Assembly (NCBI GenBank): GCA_937926175.1
Contig: CALANV010000044.1
Span: 200,363 to 264,362 of the forward strand
Length of the DNA stretch: 64,000 nt
Source: an uncultured Rhodospirillales bacterium
GTDB lineage: Bacteria > Pseudomonadota > Alphaproteobacteria > CACIAM-22H2
Reading direction: 5' to 3'
The notes beneath the pieces were generated by a model that saw nothing but the letters and a program-made list of their open reading frames with translations, was not told the DNA's origin and made no database searches. A program made the translations under genes and the position numbers. Positions 1-8,687 of this stretch are shown piece after piece. How positions within the stretch are numbered: the first letter of the stretch is position 1; every line of letters begins with the position of its first letter.

Positions 1-555
1 GACATGCTCTGCCACTGGCGCTACGTGCTCGACAACATCTTTGGCAAGGTCAAGAGCGTGAGCTGCCTGGGAGCAATCCACATTCCCAAGCGCTGGGACG
101 AACAGGGGCGCCCCTATGACGCGACGGCCGACGATGCCGCCTACGCGACGTTCGAGCTCGAGGGCGGGATCATCGTGCAGATGAACAGCTCATGGGCGAC
201 CCGGGTGCGCCGCGACGATCTGCTGACGCTGCACGTCGACGGAACGCACGGGTCCGCGGTGGCCGGCCTGACCCGTTGCTTCACCCAGCACCGCGTCAAC
301 ACGCCGAAGCCGGTGTGGAACCCGGACATTCCGCAGGCGATCGACTTCTTCGCGACATGGGAAGAAGTCCCGACCAACCGCGTCTACGACAACGCGTTCA
401 AGGCGCAGTGGGAGCTGTTCATTCGCCATCTGTTCGACGACACGCCATTCCCCTGGAACCTGCGCGAGGGCGCAAAGGGCGTTCAGCTCGCCGAGCTGGG
501 GCTGAAAAGCTGGGAGAAGCGCTGCTGGATCGACGTTCCGGAGCTGGAGGTCTGA
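1..555 (+). CDS. Gfo/Idh/MocA-family oxidoreductase, 3' part
   Basis: The frame is open at the first base and stops at TGA 553-555, so only about the last 184 residues of a protein that is usually 330-400 residues are present. The Rossmann NAD(P)-binding domain lies outside the window. What remains resembles the C-terminal alpha/beta domain of the family, which packs the dimer and covers the substrate: the strands GIIVQMNSSWATR and DLLTLHVDGTHGSAVAGL, then a helical tail ending KSWEKRCWIDVPELEV. The substrate cannot be told. The DUF993 gene follows after 3 nt and a TIM-barrel isomerase gene overlaps that, so the three are probably co-transcribed for catabolism of a sugar or cyclitol. Confidence 0.8.
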   Translation, partial: DMLCHWRYVLDNIFGKVKSVSCLGAIHIPKRWDEQGRPYDATADDAAYATFELEGGIIVQMNSSWATRVRRDDLLTLHVDGTHGSAVAGLTRCFTQHRVNTPKPVWNPDIPQAIDFFATWEEVPTNRVYDNAFKAQWELFIRHLFDDTPFPWNLREGAKGVQLAELGLKSWEKRCWIDVPELEV

Positions 556-558
556 GCG

Positions 559-1722
559 ATGCCGACGATCAATCTGCCGACGGCCGACGGCCGCATGGAA
601 GCGTTCACGACCAGCGAGCCGCGCGAGTTCGACGGCCGGCCATCGCGACCGTTCAACCGCGTGGCCCTGGCGGCGGCGCACGTCGTCGCCGACCCGATCG
701 CACAGACGGAGCCCTGGCTCGAGGCGGCGGTCGACTGGGATGCGACCATCGCGTATCGGCGCTATCTGTGGGGGCTCGGCCTCGGCGTTGCCGAGGCGAT
801 GGACACCTCGCAGCGCGGCATGGGGCTTGACTGGAACACGTCGCTCGAGCTCATCCGTCGCAGCATCGACGCGGCGCGCGACATCCCCGACGCGGTCCTG
901 TTTTCCGGCGCGGGCACCGATCATCTCGCACCCTCGCCCGATCTCACGCTCGCGCAGGTGATTGCCGCGTATGAGGAGCAGTGCAGCGCGATCGAAAAAC
1001 TCGGCGGCCGTATCATTCTGATGGCGAGCCGCGCGCTGGCCGCATGCGCGAAATCGCCCGACGACTATCTTGAGGTCTATGGGCGCGTCCTGTCGCAGGT
1101 CCGCGACAAGGTGATCATCCACTGGCTGGGCGAAATGTTCGATCCTGCGCTCGAGGGTTATTGGGGCCATCGCGATCATTACCGGGCGATGGATGTATGC
1201 CTCGACATGCTGAACGCGAACGCCGCCAAGATCGACGGCATCAAGATCTCGCTCCTCGACAAGGACAAGGAGATCGTGATGCGCCGCCGGCTGCCGAAGG
1301 GCATGCGCATGTACACGGGCGACGACTTCAACTATGCGGAGCTCATCGCCGGCGACGAGCAGGGCTACAGCGACGCGCTGCTCGGCATCTTCGATGCGAT
1401 CGCACCTGCGGCATCAGCGGCCTTGGGGGCGCTGGCAGGCAACGACTACCGGTCGTTCCACGACATCCTGGCTCCGACGGTTCCACTCTCGCGGCACATC
1501 TTCAAGGCGCCGACGCGGTTCTACAAGACGGGTGTCGTGTTCATGGCGTATCTCAACGGCCACCAGCGGCATTTCGTCATGGTCGGCGGACAGCAGAGCG
1601 CACGCTCCATCTTGCACCTCGCCGAGCTCTTCCGGCTCGCCGATCGTGCCGGTCTGCTGCGCGATCCCGATCTCGCGGTCGCGCGCATGAAGAACGTTCT
1701 CGCCGTCCATGGTCTGGCGTGA
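559..1722 (+). CDS. DUF993 family protein (dihydrodipicolinate synthase/aldolase-like TIM barrel)
   Basis: This 387-residue protein matches the DUF993 family, which databases group with the dihydrodipicolinate synthase/aldolase superfamily. Stretches I recognise are RGMGLDWNTSLELIRR (residues 86-101), HWLGEMFDPALEGYWG (188-203), DGIKISLLDKDKE (226-238) and TGDDFNYAELIAGDE (from 253). Lys229 sits where a Schiff-base lysine of a class I aldolase would be expected, which is inference. The reaction is unknown. It starts 3 nt after the oxidoreductase stop, and its own TGA overlaps the ATG of the next gene, so the order oxidoreductase, aldolase-like, isomerase-like fits a linear sugar-acid or cyclitol pathway. 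Confidence 0.85.
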   Translation: MPTINLPTADGRMEAFTTSEPREFDGRPSRPFNRVALAAAHVVADPIAQTEPWLEAAVDWDATIAYRRYLWGLGLGVAEAMDTSQRGMGLDWNTSLELIRRSIDAARDIPDAVLFSGAGTDHLAPSPDLTLAQVIAAYEEQCSAIEKLGGRIILMASRALAACAKSPDDYLEVYGRVLSQVRDKVIIHWLGEMFDPALEGYWGHRDHYRAMDVCLDMLNANAAKIDGIKISLLDKDKEIVMRRRLPKGMRMYTGDDFNYAELIAGDEQGYSDALLGIFDAIAPAASAALGALAGNDYRSFHDILAPTVPLSRHIFKAPTRFYKTGVVFMAYLNGHQRHFVMVGGQQSARSILHLAELFRLADRAGLLRDPDLAVARMKNVLAVHGLA

Positions 1723-2549
1723 TGTCGAGGCCCGACCCGAATCTGCTGTCGCTCAACACCGCGACGGTAAAGGCTCAGTGGAATTTGGGTGAGGCCATCG
1801 AGGGCTGTGTCCGTCACGGCATTCGCGGCATTTCGCCCTGGCGCGACAAGATCGCGGAATATGGTCTGAAGGCCGCCGCCAGACACATTCGTGACGCCGG
1901 CCTGACCGTCACGGGGGTCTGTCGGGGCGGGATGTTTCCGGCCGCCGACGCGGCCGGGCGTCGCGCCGCGCTCGACGACAACCGGCGGGCCGTCGACGAG
2001 GCCGCGGCGCTCGGCGCGCAGTGCTTGGTGCTGGTGGTCGGGGGGCTGCCGCCAGGCTCCAAGGATATCGCCGGCGCACGGGCGCAGGTCCGGGACGGCA
2101 TTGCCGAACTTCTCGAATACGCGCGGCCTGCCGGCGTGCCGCTCGCGATCGAGCCGCTGCATCCCATGTACGCGGCCGACCGCGCCTGCGTGAACACGCT
2201 CGGTCAGGCAAACGATCTGTGCGACGAACTCGGCGCCGGCGTCGGCGTGGCCGTCGATGTCTATCACGTCTGGTGGGACCCCGCGCTGGAGCGGGAGATC
2301 GCCCGCGCCGGATCGCGGATCCTCGGCTTTCACATCTGCGACTGGCTGGTACCGACGACCGACTTGCTGCTCGATCGCGGCATGATGGGGGACGGCGTCA
2401 TCGACATTCCGAAGATTCGCGGCTGGGTCGAAAAGGCCGGCTATACCGGCTTCCACGAGGTCGAGATCTTCTCGGCGAACAACTGGTGGAAGCGCGACGC
2501 CGACGAAGTCCTGCGCATCTGCCGCGAGCGGCACCAGACCGTGTGCTGA
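1722..2549 (+). CDS. Sugar phosphate isomerase/epimerase family protein (TIM barrel)
   Basis: The ATG at 1722 overlaps the previous TGA (TGATG), which decides the start within a longer open frame and gives 275 residues, normal for the xylose-isomerase-like (AP_endonuc_2) family. Candidate metal and substrate residues lie in LAIEPLHPMYAADR, VAVDVYHVWWDP, ILGFHICDWL and GFHEVEIFS, matching the usual Glu, Asp/His, His and Glu positions of this barrel. It is soluble, with no signal peptide. A sugar or inositol-derivative isomerase, epimerase or dehydratase is likely; the substrate is unknown. It is the last gene of the operon and is followed by the repeat region. Confidence 0.85.
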   Translation: MSRPDPNLLSLNTATVKAQWNLGEAIEGCVRHGIRGISPWRDKIAEYGLKAAARHIRDAGLTVTGVCRGGMFPAADAAGRRAALDDNRRAVDEAAALGAQCLVLVVGGLPPGSKDIAGARAQVRDGIAELLEYARPAGVPLAIEPLHPMYAADRACVNTLGQANDLCDELGAGVGVAVDVYHVWWDPALEREIARAGSRILGFHICDWLVPTTDLLLDRGMMGDGVIDIPKIRGWVEKAGYTGFHEVEIFSANNWWKRDADEVLRICRERHQTVC

Positions 2550-2756
2550 TCGCTGCCCCTTTGCACCGGGGCGGCGTTCCGGTGACCCAAGATCGGTGCC
2601 GGTATCACGTGATACCTTCAGGCAACGGTCCGGATCGCGCAGAACGTCTCCCGGCCTGACCGTGTATTGACAGCCGACACCCTTCAAGGTGGAATTCCCG
2701 CCGGATAATTGCGCCCGCTAGGTCGCCGGCTTGGCGGGCATTTTGTCTGGACCGGT

Positions 2757-3042
2757 CGCTGTCCCACCGGCCGGTCCGTTGTCCCACTGTCCCATTGTCC
2801 CAGCATCCCGGCACGTCGCTGTCCCATTTGCCGATTGTCGTTGCCGGGGGACGGACCGGCCGCCACAACGGCGAAACAGTCGGAACGGGCCGAACGGCTG
2901 GTGCGGACGAAACGGCTGGAACACTGAAACGACTGATTTTCCAGTATGATTTTCCCGCCCCACCGGTTGCGGGAGCCGGTCGTCGGGAGCCCGGGCTGGG
3001 GCCTCCTGTCCCAAGTGTCCCGGTCCTGTCCCAGGTGTTCCA
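2757..3042. repeat. Clusters of TGTCCCA heptamers and an AACGGCTGG repeat block in a 580-nt gene-free stretch
   Basis: The stretch 2550-3129 has no convincing gene. TGTCCCA occurs at 2760, 2780, 2788, 2796 and 2820, with the middle three exactly 8 nt apart, and again at 3007 and 3027, with degenerate copies at 3016 and 3036. Between the clusters, AACGGCTGG occurs at 2893 and 2911 inside a run of similar AAACGG and GAACGG units. On the minus strand four GGG runs (complements of 2783-2785, 2791-2793, 2799-2801 and 2807-2809) are separated by three 5-nt loops, a textbook G-quadruplex pattern. ACCGGCCGGT at 2766-2775 is a perfect palindrome. The units are too short and irregular for CRISPR. Origin and function are unknown. 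Confidence 0.75.
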
Positions 3043-3129
3043 GCCGTCGATGCCGGGGGGCCGGGACAGGGCGAGTCCCGCGCGACGCGCCGGGGCAGGC
3101 CAAGAACCGTGCGGAGGGTCGGGGGCGGT

Positions 3130-3869
3130 CTACGGCGCTCGGCTCGCCGAGCGGCCTTCGTAGAGATCGCGGCCGAGGGCGAGCGCGCGGATCTTCGCGT
3201 CGGCGATGTTGCGCTTGACCGTCCAGAAGCCGCAGTCGGGATGGATGTAGCGCACGCGGCCCGGGCCGGTCTCCGTTCCACCCGTTCGATGGCCTGCGCG
3301 ATCTGGTCCGGGCTTTCGACCTGGGTCGCCTTGATGTCGACCACGCCGAGCCCCATGCCGATCTCCGGCCGGAGATCGCGGAACGCCGCCAGCGCCTCGA
3401 CCAGGCGGTGCGCGTTCTCCATGACGATGTGATCGACATGCAGGCTGTTGAGATACTGGATCAGCTTGTCCCAGCTCCATTTCTGGATCGACTGGCCGCC
3501 ATAATTGCCGAAGCACAGATGCACGGCGTCCTTGCCCTTGACCGCGTCGAGGACCTTGTTGATTGCGCGCGCCGCCCACTCCCATTCATCGGGATGGCCC
3601 GGCAGGTTGGCCTCGTCGAAGGTGACAGCGGTCCGGACCTCGGCGATCGGCCGGACGAAGTATTCGATCATCCCATTCGTTTCGGGATGATTGACGTTGA
3701 AGCGATAGGGTTCGCCGTCGCACACGACGTCGATGCCGGCCTTTTCCCGGGTATGTATGACGACGCGAGTGACATCGGTCAGGGCCTGCCCGCTCGGCAG
3801 TGTCAGGAGCCGGTCGGGCCCGGGATAGGAACCGACGACGGTGGTCAGGATGCGCGGGCCGCTCGACAT
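3130..3869 (-). pseudogene. Cobalamin-independent methionine synthase (MetE C-terminal-like) pseudogene
   Basis: Reading from ATG 3869, the protein opens with TTVVGSYPGPD, AGIDVVCDGEPYRFNVNHPE and NGMIEYFVRP, typical of the roughly 340-residue MetE-like barrel proteins. Two lesions are visible. Near 3620 the sequence jumps in frame from VRTAVT to DEANLPGHP; family members as I recall them carry about 90-100 residues between these motifs. Near 3265-3285 the frame shifts after AIERVE, and the true end (GRVRYIHPDCGF to RDLYEG) continues in another frame to the TAG at 3130-3132, consistent with one lost base. The zinc-site pieces VHLCFGN and HPDCG survive. About 247 residues remain over both frames. 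A sequencing error could explain the frameshift but not the deletion. Confidence 0.8.
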
Positions 3870-3990
3870 GATTATCCCGCTTCCGTCCTTGTGCGCCCGG
3901 TTAAAGCATCCGTCCGGTTATTTCGATGCAACGCCGGCCGGCCCTATCCGACGGGGTGGCCCGTCGATTCCGGCGTTTCCATGCGGCGGG

Positions 3991-4019
3991 TTGCACAAAC
4001 GGGGGCGGCGGATTATTCA
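3991..4019 (+). promoter_or_regulatory. Candidate sigma70-type promoter for xseB-ispA-dxs
   Basis: TTGCAC (3991-3996) and TATTCA (4014-4019) are separated by exactly 17 nt. Transcription would start near 4026, about 48 nt before the xseB ATG and right at a perfect hairpin. There is no experimental support; the spacing and position are the argument. Confidence 0.45.
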
Positions 4020-4027
4020 GACAGAAA

Positions 4028-4050
4028 CGGGCGGCCGCGCTGGCCGCCCG
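4028..4050 (+). repeat. Perfect GC-rich stem-loop in the xseB leader
   Basis: CGGGCGGCC (4028-4036) pairs perfectly with GGCCGCCCG (4042-4050) across a 5-nt loop. It would sit at the extreme 5' end of the xseB transcript if the promoter at 3991-4019 is real. A T-rich tract follows it only on the minus strand, so a minus-strand terminator role is possible, but no minus-strand gene reads in from that side. Confidence 0.6.
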
Positions 4051-4073
4051 ATTGTCAAACGACCCGGCCGCAT

Positions 4074-4328
4074 ATGCCCGAACGATCCGACGTCCCGACC
4101 GACATCGCCAAGCTCAGCTTCGAGGACGCGCTCAAGGAGCTGGAGGAGATCGTGAGAGCGCTTGAGTCCGGAAAGGGCAAGCTCGATGAAGCGATCAAGT
4201 CCTACGAGCGCGGCGTCGCGCTCAAGCGGCATTGCGAACGCAAGCTCGCCGAAGCGCAGAGCCGGATCGAAAAGATCACCCTCGCCCAGGACGGCGGCAT
4301 CGGTACCGAGCCCGCCTCTTTTGGTTGA
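4074..4328 (+). CDS. xseB: Exodeoxyribonuclease VII small subunit
   Basis: This is the 84-residue small subunit that binds the catalytic XseA subunit to form exonuclease VII, which degrades single-stranded DNA in the cytoplasm. The family core is clear: LSFEDALKELEEIVRALESG at residues 14-33, followed by the second helix with YERGVALKRHCERKLAEAQ. Size is normal for the family. The only ATG at the right place is 4074 in CATATG; no Shine-Dalgarno is visible before it. The next gene, ispA, starts 6 nt after the stop. The order xseB-ispA-dxs is common in proteobacteria and implies co-transcription; xseA is not in the window. Confidence 0.95.
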   Translation: MPERSDVPTDIAKLSFEDALKELEEIVRALESGKGKLDEAIKSYERGVALKRHCERKLAEAQSRIEKITLAQDGGIGTEPASFG

Positions 4329-4334
4329 GCACGC

Positions 4335-5225
4335 GTGACCGACCGGCTTCAACAGGCGCTGGCGGAGGATGCCGCTGCCGTTGAGACCGCGCTTGCGGCG
4401 TTGCTGCCCGAGCGCACGGGTCTCGAATCCCGTCTGTTCGAGGCGATGCGGTACGCCACCCTCGGCGGCGGCAAGCGCCTGCGGCCGTTCCTGGTCCTTC
4501 AGGGGGCGCGCCTGTTTGCGGTCAACGAGGCCTGCGCCATGCGCGTGGCCTGCGCGGTCGAGATGGTGCACTGCTACAGCCTGATCCACGATGATCTGCC
4601 GGCGATGGACAACGACGACGTCCGGCGCGGGCGGCCGACGGTGCACAAGCAGTTCGACGAGGCGACGGCGATTCTCGCCGGTGACGCGTTGCTGACCGGC
4701 GCGTTTGCCGTGCTCGCCGATCCGCTCACGCACGCCGATGCGCAGGTGCGCGCGGAACTCGTTCTGGCGCTGGCCAACGCGGCCGGCGCGGAAGGCATGG
4801 TCGGCGGCCAGATGATCGACCTCGCGGCGGAGCATCAGGCCCTCGACATCGGGGCGATCACGCGGCTGCAGCGGCTCAAGACCGGTGCGTTGTTCTGCTT
4901 CTCGGCGGAGGCCGGCGCGATACTCGGCAAGGCGCCGCAACCGGTGCGTGAGGCGCTGCGTGCCTATGCTCAGGCCCTGGGGCTTGCGTTCCAGATGACG
5001 GACGACCTGCTCGATGCCGAGGGGTCGGCGAGCGAGGTCGGCAAGCGGACCGGTAAGGATGCGGCGCGGGGCAAGGCCACCTTTGTTTCGCTGCTGGGCG
5101 CCGAACGGGCTAGGGCTCAGGCGAAGTTGCTGGCCGAGCAGGCGGCGGCGTATCTTGATTTATTCGGAGAAAAGGCCGACCTTTTGCGCGAGGTCGCCCG
5201 GTGGGTCGTGGACCGGCGGCGTTAA
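4335..5225 (+). CDS. ispA: Farnesyl (or geranylgeranyl) diphosphate synthase
   Basis: This 296-residue polyprenyl synthetase condenses IPP with allylic diphosphates to make the C15 (or C20) precursor for quinones, undecaprenyl phosphate and hopanoids or carotenoids. The first Asp-rich motif is DDLPAMD at residues 86-92 and the second is DDLLD at 223-227; GGGKRLRPFLV (44-54) is the usual IPP-binding segment. The start is GTG 4335, 6 nt after xseB. Chain length cannot be fixed by eye; the two residues inserted in the first motif (DDLPAMD) fit the bacterial FPP/GGPP synthase class. dxs follows 8 nt downstream, so precursor synthesis and condensation are co-expressed. Confidence 0.95.
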   Translation: MTDRLQQALAEDAAAVETALAALLPERTGLESRLFEAMRYATLGGGKRLRPFLVLQGARLFAVNEACAMRVACAVEMVHCYSLIHDDLPAMDNDDVRRGRPTVHKQFDEATAILAGDALLTGAFAVLADPLTHADAQVRAELVLALANAAGAEGMVGGQMIDLAAEHQALDIGAITRLQRLKTGALFCFSAEAGAILGKAPQPVREALRAYAQALGLAFQMTDDLLDAEGSASEVGKRTGKDAARGKATFVSLLGAERARAQAKLLAEQAAAYLDLFGEKADLLREVARWVVDRRR

Positions 5226-5233
5226 GGTAGAAG

Positions 5234-7165
5234 ATGACCGAGCTTGGCCACAACTCGATGACGCCGCTGCTCGACACGGTGAAGGACCCGGCCCAGATCC
5301 GGAATTTCTCGGTCGAGCAGCTCAAGCAGCTCGCGGACGAATTGCGGCGCGAGACCATCGATGCCGTCAGCCGCACGGGCGGCCATCTCGGCGCGGGTCT
5401 CGGCGTCGTCGAGCTGACCGTGGCCCTGCATCACGTCTTCCAGACGCCCGTCGACCGTCTGATCTGGGACGTGGGCCACCAGGCATACCCGCACAAGATC
5501 CTGACCGGGCGGCGCGATCGCATCCGGACGCTGCGCCAGGGCGGCGGCCTTTCCGGATTCACGCGCCGCAGCGAGAGCGAATACGACCCGTTCGGTGCGG
5601 CGCACAGCTCGACGTCGATTTCGGCGGCACTCGGCATGGCGGTGGCGCGCGACCTCAAGGGCGCGCGGAACAATGTCATCGCCGTGATCGGCGATGGCGC
5701 GATGAGCGCCGGCATGGCCTACGAAGCGATGAACAATGCCGGCTCGATGGATACGCGCCTCATCGTGATCCTGAACGACAACGATATGTCGATCGCGCCG
5801 CCCGTCGGCGCAATGAGCGCGTATCTGTCGCGGCTGCTTTCGTCGAAACCGTATCGCACGCTGCGCCATGTCGCCCGTGATCTCGCCAACAAGTTCCCGC
5901 GGCCGATCAAAAATGCCGCCGAACGCGCCGAAGAATTCGCCCGCGGTCTCGTGACGGGCGGTACGCTGTTCGAGGAACTCGGGTTCTACTACGTCGGACC
6001 GATCGACGGGCATAACCTGGATCATCTTCTGCCGGTCCTGAAGAACGTCCGGGACTCGACGGAGCCCGGACCCGTCCTGGTCCACGTCGTCACCCAGAAG
6101 GGCAAGGGCCATCCCTTCGCGCAGGACTCGGCGGACAAGTATCACGCCGTCAACAAGTTCGACCTGGTGACCGGCACGCAGGTGAAGCCGAAGGCGACGG
6201 CGCCGACCTATACCAAGGTGTTCGCCGAAAGCTTGATCGCCGAGGCCGAGCGCGACGAGCGGATCGTCGCGATCACCGCCGCGATGCCGTCGGGAACCGG
6301 CCTCGATCTCTTCGCCGAGCGCTTTCCCAACCGCTGCTTCGACGTCGGCATCGCCGAACAGCACGCGGTGACGTTTGCGGCCGGGCTCGCCTGCGAGGGT
6401 TTCAAGCCTTTCGTCGCGATCTACTCGACGTTCCTGCAGCGCGCCTACGACCAGGTCGTTCACGATGTGGCGATCCAGCGACTGCCGGTCCGCTTTGCCA
6501 TGGATCGTGCCGGCCTCGTCGGCGCCGACGGGCCGACTCATGCGGGCGCCTACGATATCACCTTTCTCGGCTGCCTGCCCGGCATGGTGATCATGGCCGC
6601 GGCGGACGAGGCCGAGCTCGTGCACATGGTCGCGACTTGCGCCGCGATCGACGATCGGCCGTCCGCCGTACGGTATCCGCGCGGCGAGGGTATCGGCGTG
6701 CCGCTGCCGGAACGGGGCGAGGTCCTGCCCATCGGCAAGGGACGTATCCTGCGCGAGGGCACGAAGATCGCGCTGCTGTCGTTCGGCGCGCGGCTGGCGG
6801 AGTGTCTGAAGGCGGCGGACGAGCTCGCCGCGCGCGGCCTGTCGACGACGGTCGCGGATGCGCGGTTTGCGAAGCCGCTCGACGAGGATCTCGTGCGGCG
6901 CCTTGCGGTCGAGCATGAAGTGCTGATCACGATCGAGGAAGGAGCCATCGGCGGCTTCGCGACGCAGGTCATGCATTTTCTCGCGACGGCGGGCCTGTTC
7001 GACTCGGGCCTGAAGATCCGGCCGATGATTCTGCCCGACCGCTTCATCGAGCACGATACGCCCCAGAAGCAGTACGACGATGCCGGATTGAATGCCCGGC
7101 ACATCGTCGCGACGGCGCTTGCGGCGCTCGACATAAAGACCGGCTCCCGCCCGGCGCGCGCATGA
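5234..7165 (+). CDS. dxs: 1-deoxy-D-xylulose-5-phosphate synthase
   Basis: This ThDP enzyme joins pyruvate and glyceraldehyde 3-phosphate to DXP, the first step of the MEP isoprenoid pathway and a feed for thiamine and pyridoxal. It has 643 residues, full length. The catalytic histidine segment SRTGGHLGAGLG is at residues 46-57, the ThDP/Mg motif GDGAMSAG at 153-160 with NNAG at 167-170, and the transketolase-type glutamate in DVGIAEQHAVTFAAGLA. AAGG 6-9 nt before the ATG is a plausible ribosome-binding site. It closes the xseB-ispA-dxs unit; the next gene begins 58 nt later. A 626-residue open frame on the opposite strand is only a GC-bias shadow. Confidence 0.97.
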   Translation: MTELGHNSMTPLLDTVKDPAQIRNFSVEQLKQLADELRRETIDAVSRTGGHLGAGLGVVELTVALHHVFQTPVDRLIWDVGHQAYPHKILTGRRDRIRTLRQGGGLSGFTRRSESEYDPFGAAHSSTSISAALGMAVARDLKGARNNVIAVIGDGAMSAGMAYEAMNNAGSMDTRLIVILNDNDMSIAPPVGAMSAYLSRLLSSKPYRTLRHVARDLANKFPRPIKNAAERAEEFARGLVTGGTLFEELGFYYVGPIDGHNLDHLLPVLKNVRDSTEPGPVLVHVVTQKGKGHPFAQDSADKYHAVNKFDLVTGTQVKPKATAPTYTKVFAESLIAEAERDERIVAITAAMPSGTGLDLFAERFPNRCFDVGIAEQHAVTFAAGLACEGFKPFVAIYSTFLQRAYDQVVHDVAIQRLPVRFAMDRAGLVGADGPTHAGAYDITFLGCLPGMVIMAAADEAELVHMVATCAAIDDRPSAVRYPRGEGIGVPLPERGEVLPIGKGRILREGTKIALLSFGARLAECLKAADELAARGLSTTVADARFAKPLDEDLVRRLAVEHEVLITIEEGAIGGFATQVMHFLATAGLFDSGLKIRPMILPDRFIEHDTPQKQYDDAGLNARHIVATALAALDIKTGSRPARA

Positions 7166-7223
7166 CGCGCTTGCAGGGTTTGCGCATGTAGCTGCAGCGA
7201 GGGCGCGCTATCAAGGCGCCCCC

Positions 7224-8624
7224 ATGTCGTCCGGACATTCGACATCGTGCGCGGCACCGTCACCGTGGCGCGACGAACTGCGCGCGACGGTTACGCTTGC
7301 GCTGCCGCTCATTGCGACCCAGCTCGCCCAGATCTCGATGGTGACGACCGACGTCGTCCTGCTCGGCTGGCTGGGGCCCGAGGCGCTCGCGGCCGGTTCG
7401 CTCGGGGCGAACATCTTCTTCGTGCTCGGGACCTTCTCGCTCGGCGTCCTGGTGGCCGTGTCGCCGATGGTTGCGCAGGCGGTCGGTCGCAAGCTGCACT
7501 ACGTCCGCGACGTGCGCCGCAGCGTGCGCCAGGGTTTGTGGGCAACGCTTGCCGTCGGCATACCCGGCATGGCCGTCCTCTGGCATGCCGAGGACATTCT
7601 GCTCATCCTCGGCCAGGATCCGGCGAATGCGGCAGCGGCCCGCGATTATGCGCGGGCGCTGATGTGGGGTTTCATCCCCGCGGTCGGGTTCATGCTGCTG
7701 CGATTTTTCGTAACGGCGCTCGAACGGCCGCGCCCCGCGTTGGTCGTGATGGTGATCACCTTCGCCGTGAATGCGACGCTGGCCTACGGACTGATCTTCG
7801 GGAAGCTGGGTCTGCCGGCGTTTGGCCTCGTCGGCGCGGGGATCGCGACGTCCATCGCCAATACGCTGAGTTTCGTGTCGCTGCTCGGGTTCGTGCTGGT
7901 CGATCGGCGGTTGCGCCGGTTTCACATCCTGGGAAATTTCTGGCGGCCGGACTGGCGCCGGTTCGTCGAACTGTTCCGCATCGGCTTGCCGATCGGCGCG
8001 GTGCTGCTGCTCGAGGTGGGGTTTTTCTCGAGCGCCATTTACCTCACGGGCATGCTCGGCACAGCCGAACTCGCCGCCCACCAGGTCGCATTGCAGATCG
8101 CTTCAGTCAGCTTCATGGTGCCGCTCGGCATCGGTCAGGCGGCAACTGTCCGCGTCGGCCTGGCGGCGGGGGCGGGTGATGCGGCCGGCATCGCGCGCGC
8201 CGGCTGGATCGCACTGATGCTCGGTGTCGTCTTCATGGCCACGATGGCGACGGTGATGTGGACGACGCCCCGGTCCCTGGTCGGTCTGTTCCTCGACCTG
8301 TCGCGTCCGGAAAATGTGCGGCCGGCAGAGCTGGCCGTGAGCTTCCTTGCACTCGCCGCGCTGTTTCAGGTCTTCGATGGCGCTCAGACGATCGCCATCG
8401 GCGCGTTGCGTGGCCTCAAGGATACGCGCGTTCCCGCGCTGCTCGCGGGCCTCGGCTACTGGCTGGTCGGCTTTCCGGTCGGCGTCGGGCTCGGTTTCGG
8501 TCTCGACTGGGGCGGCGTCGGCATCTGGACAGGCCTTGCGACCGGCCTTGCCGTCGTTGCCTCGCTCGCGGTGTGGCGTTTCGCCCGGCGCGAGCGCCTC
8601 GGCCTCGTGTGGGCGGCCCGCTAG
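7224..8624 (+). CDS. MATE family efflux transporter
   Basis: A 466-residue inner-membrane protein with about 12 hydrophobic segments in two similar halves, as in multidrug and toxic compound extrusion antiporters that expel cationic compounds using H+ or Na+. The first half starts LRATVTLALPLIATQLAQIS with VLLGWLGPEALAAGSLGAN; the second half repeats the pattern with FRIGLPIGAVLLLEVGFFSS and LGTAELAAHQVALQIA. The length matches the family (440-480). It sits between dxs and tlyA on the same strand, a placement also seen in relatives, but no biochemical link to isoprenoids follows from that. The substrate is unknown. Confidence 0.92.
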   Translation: MSSGHSTSCAAPSPWRDELRATVTLALPLIATQLAQISMVTTDVVLLGWLGPEALAAGSLGANIFFVLGTFSLGVLVAVSPMVAQAVGRKLHYVRDVRRSVRQGLWATLAVGIPGMAVLWHAEDILLILGQDPANAAAARDYARALMWGFIPAVGFMLLRFFVTALERPRPALVVMVITFAVNATLAYGLIFGKLGLPAFGLVGAGIATSIANTLSFVSLLGFVLVDRRLRRFHILGNFWRPDWRRFVELFRIGLPIGAVLLLEVGFFSSAIYLTGMLGTAELAAHQVALQIASVSFMVPLGIGQAATVRVGLAAGAGDAAGIARAGWIALMLGVVFMATMATVMWTTPRSLVGLFLDLSRPENVRPAELAVSFLALAALFQVFDGAQTIAIGALRGLKDTRVPALLAGLGYWLVGFPVGVGLGFGLDWGGVGIWTGLATGLAVVASLAVWRFARRERLGLVWAAR

Positions 8625-8687
8625 CACAACCCTGGCAAGGGCGGCGCCAACCGCCCATATTGGGCGCCCATGAAGCAGGGCAAACCG

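Noticed and set aside
2757..3042. TGTCCCA clusters as a CRISPR array
   Set aside because: Units are only 7-8 nt, irregularly spaced and without unique spacers of constant length; no cas gene is present.
5222..7102. 626-codon open frame antisense to dxs
   Set aside because: Long antisense frames are expected in GC-rich codon usage; the dxs frame matches its family over the full length and the antisense product has no recognisable domain.
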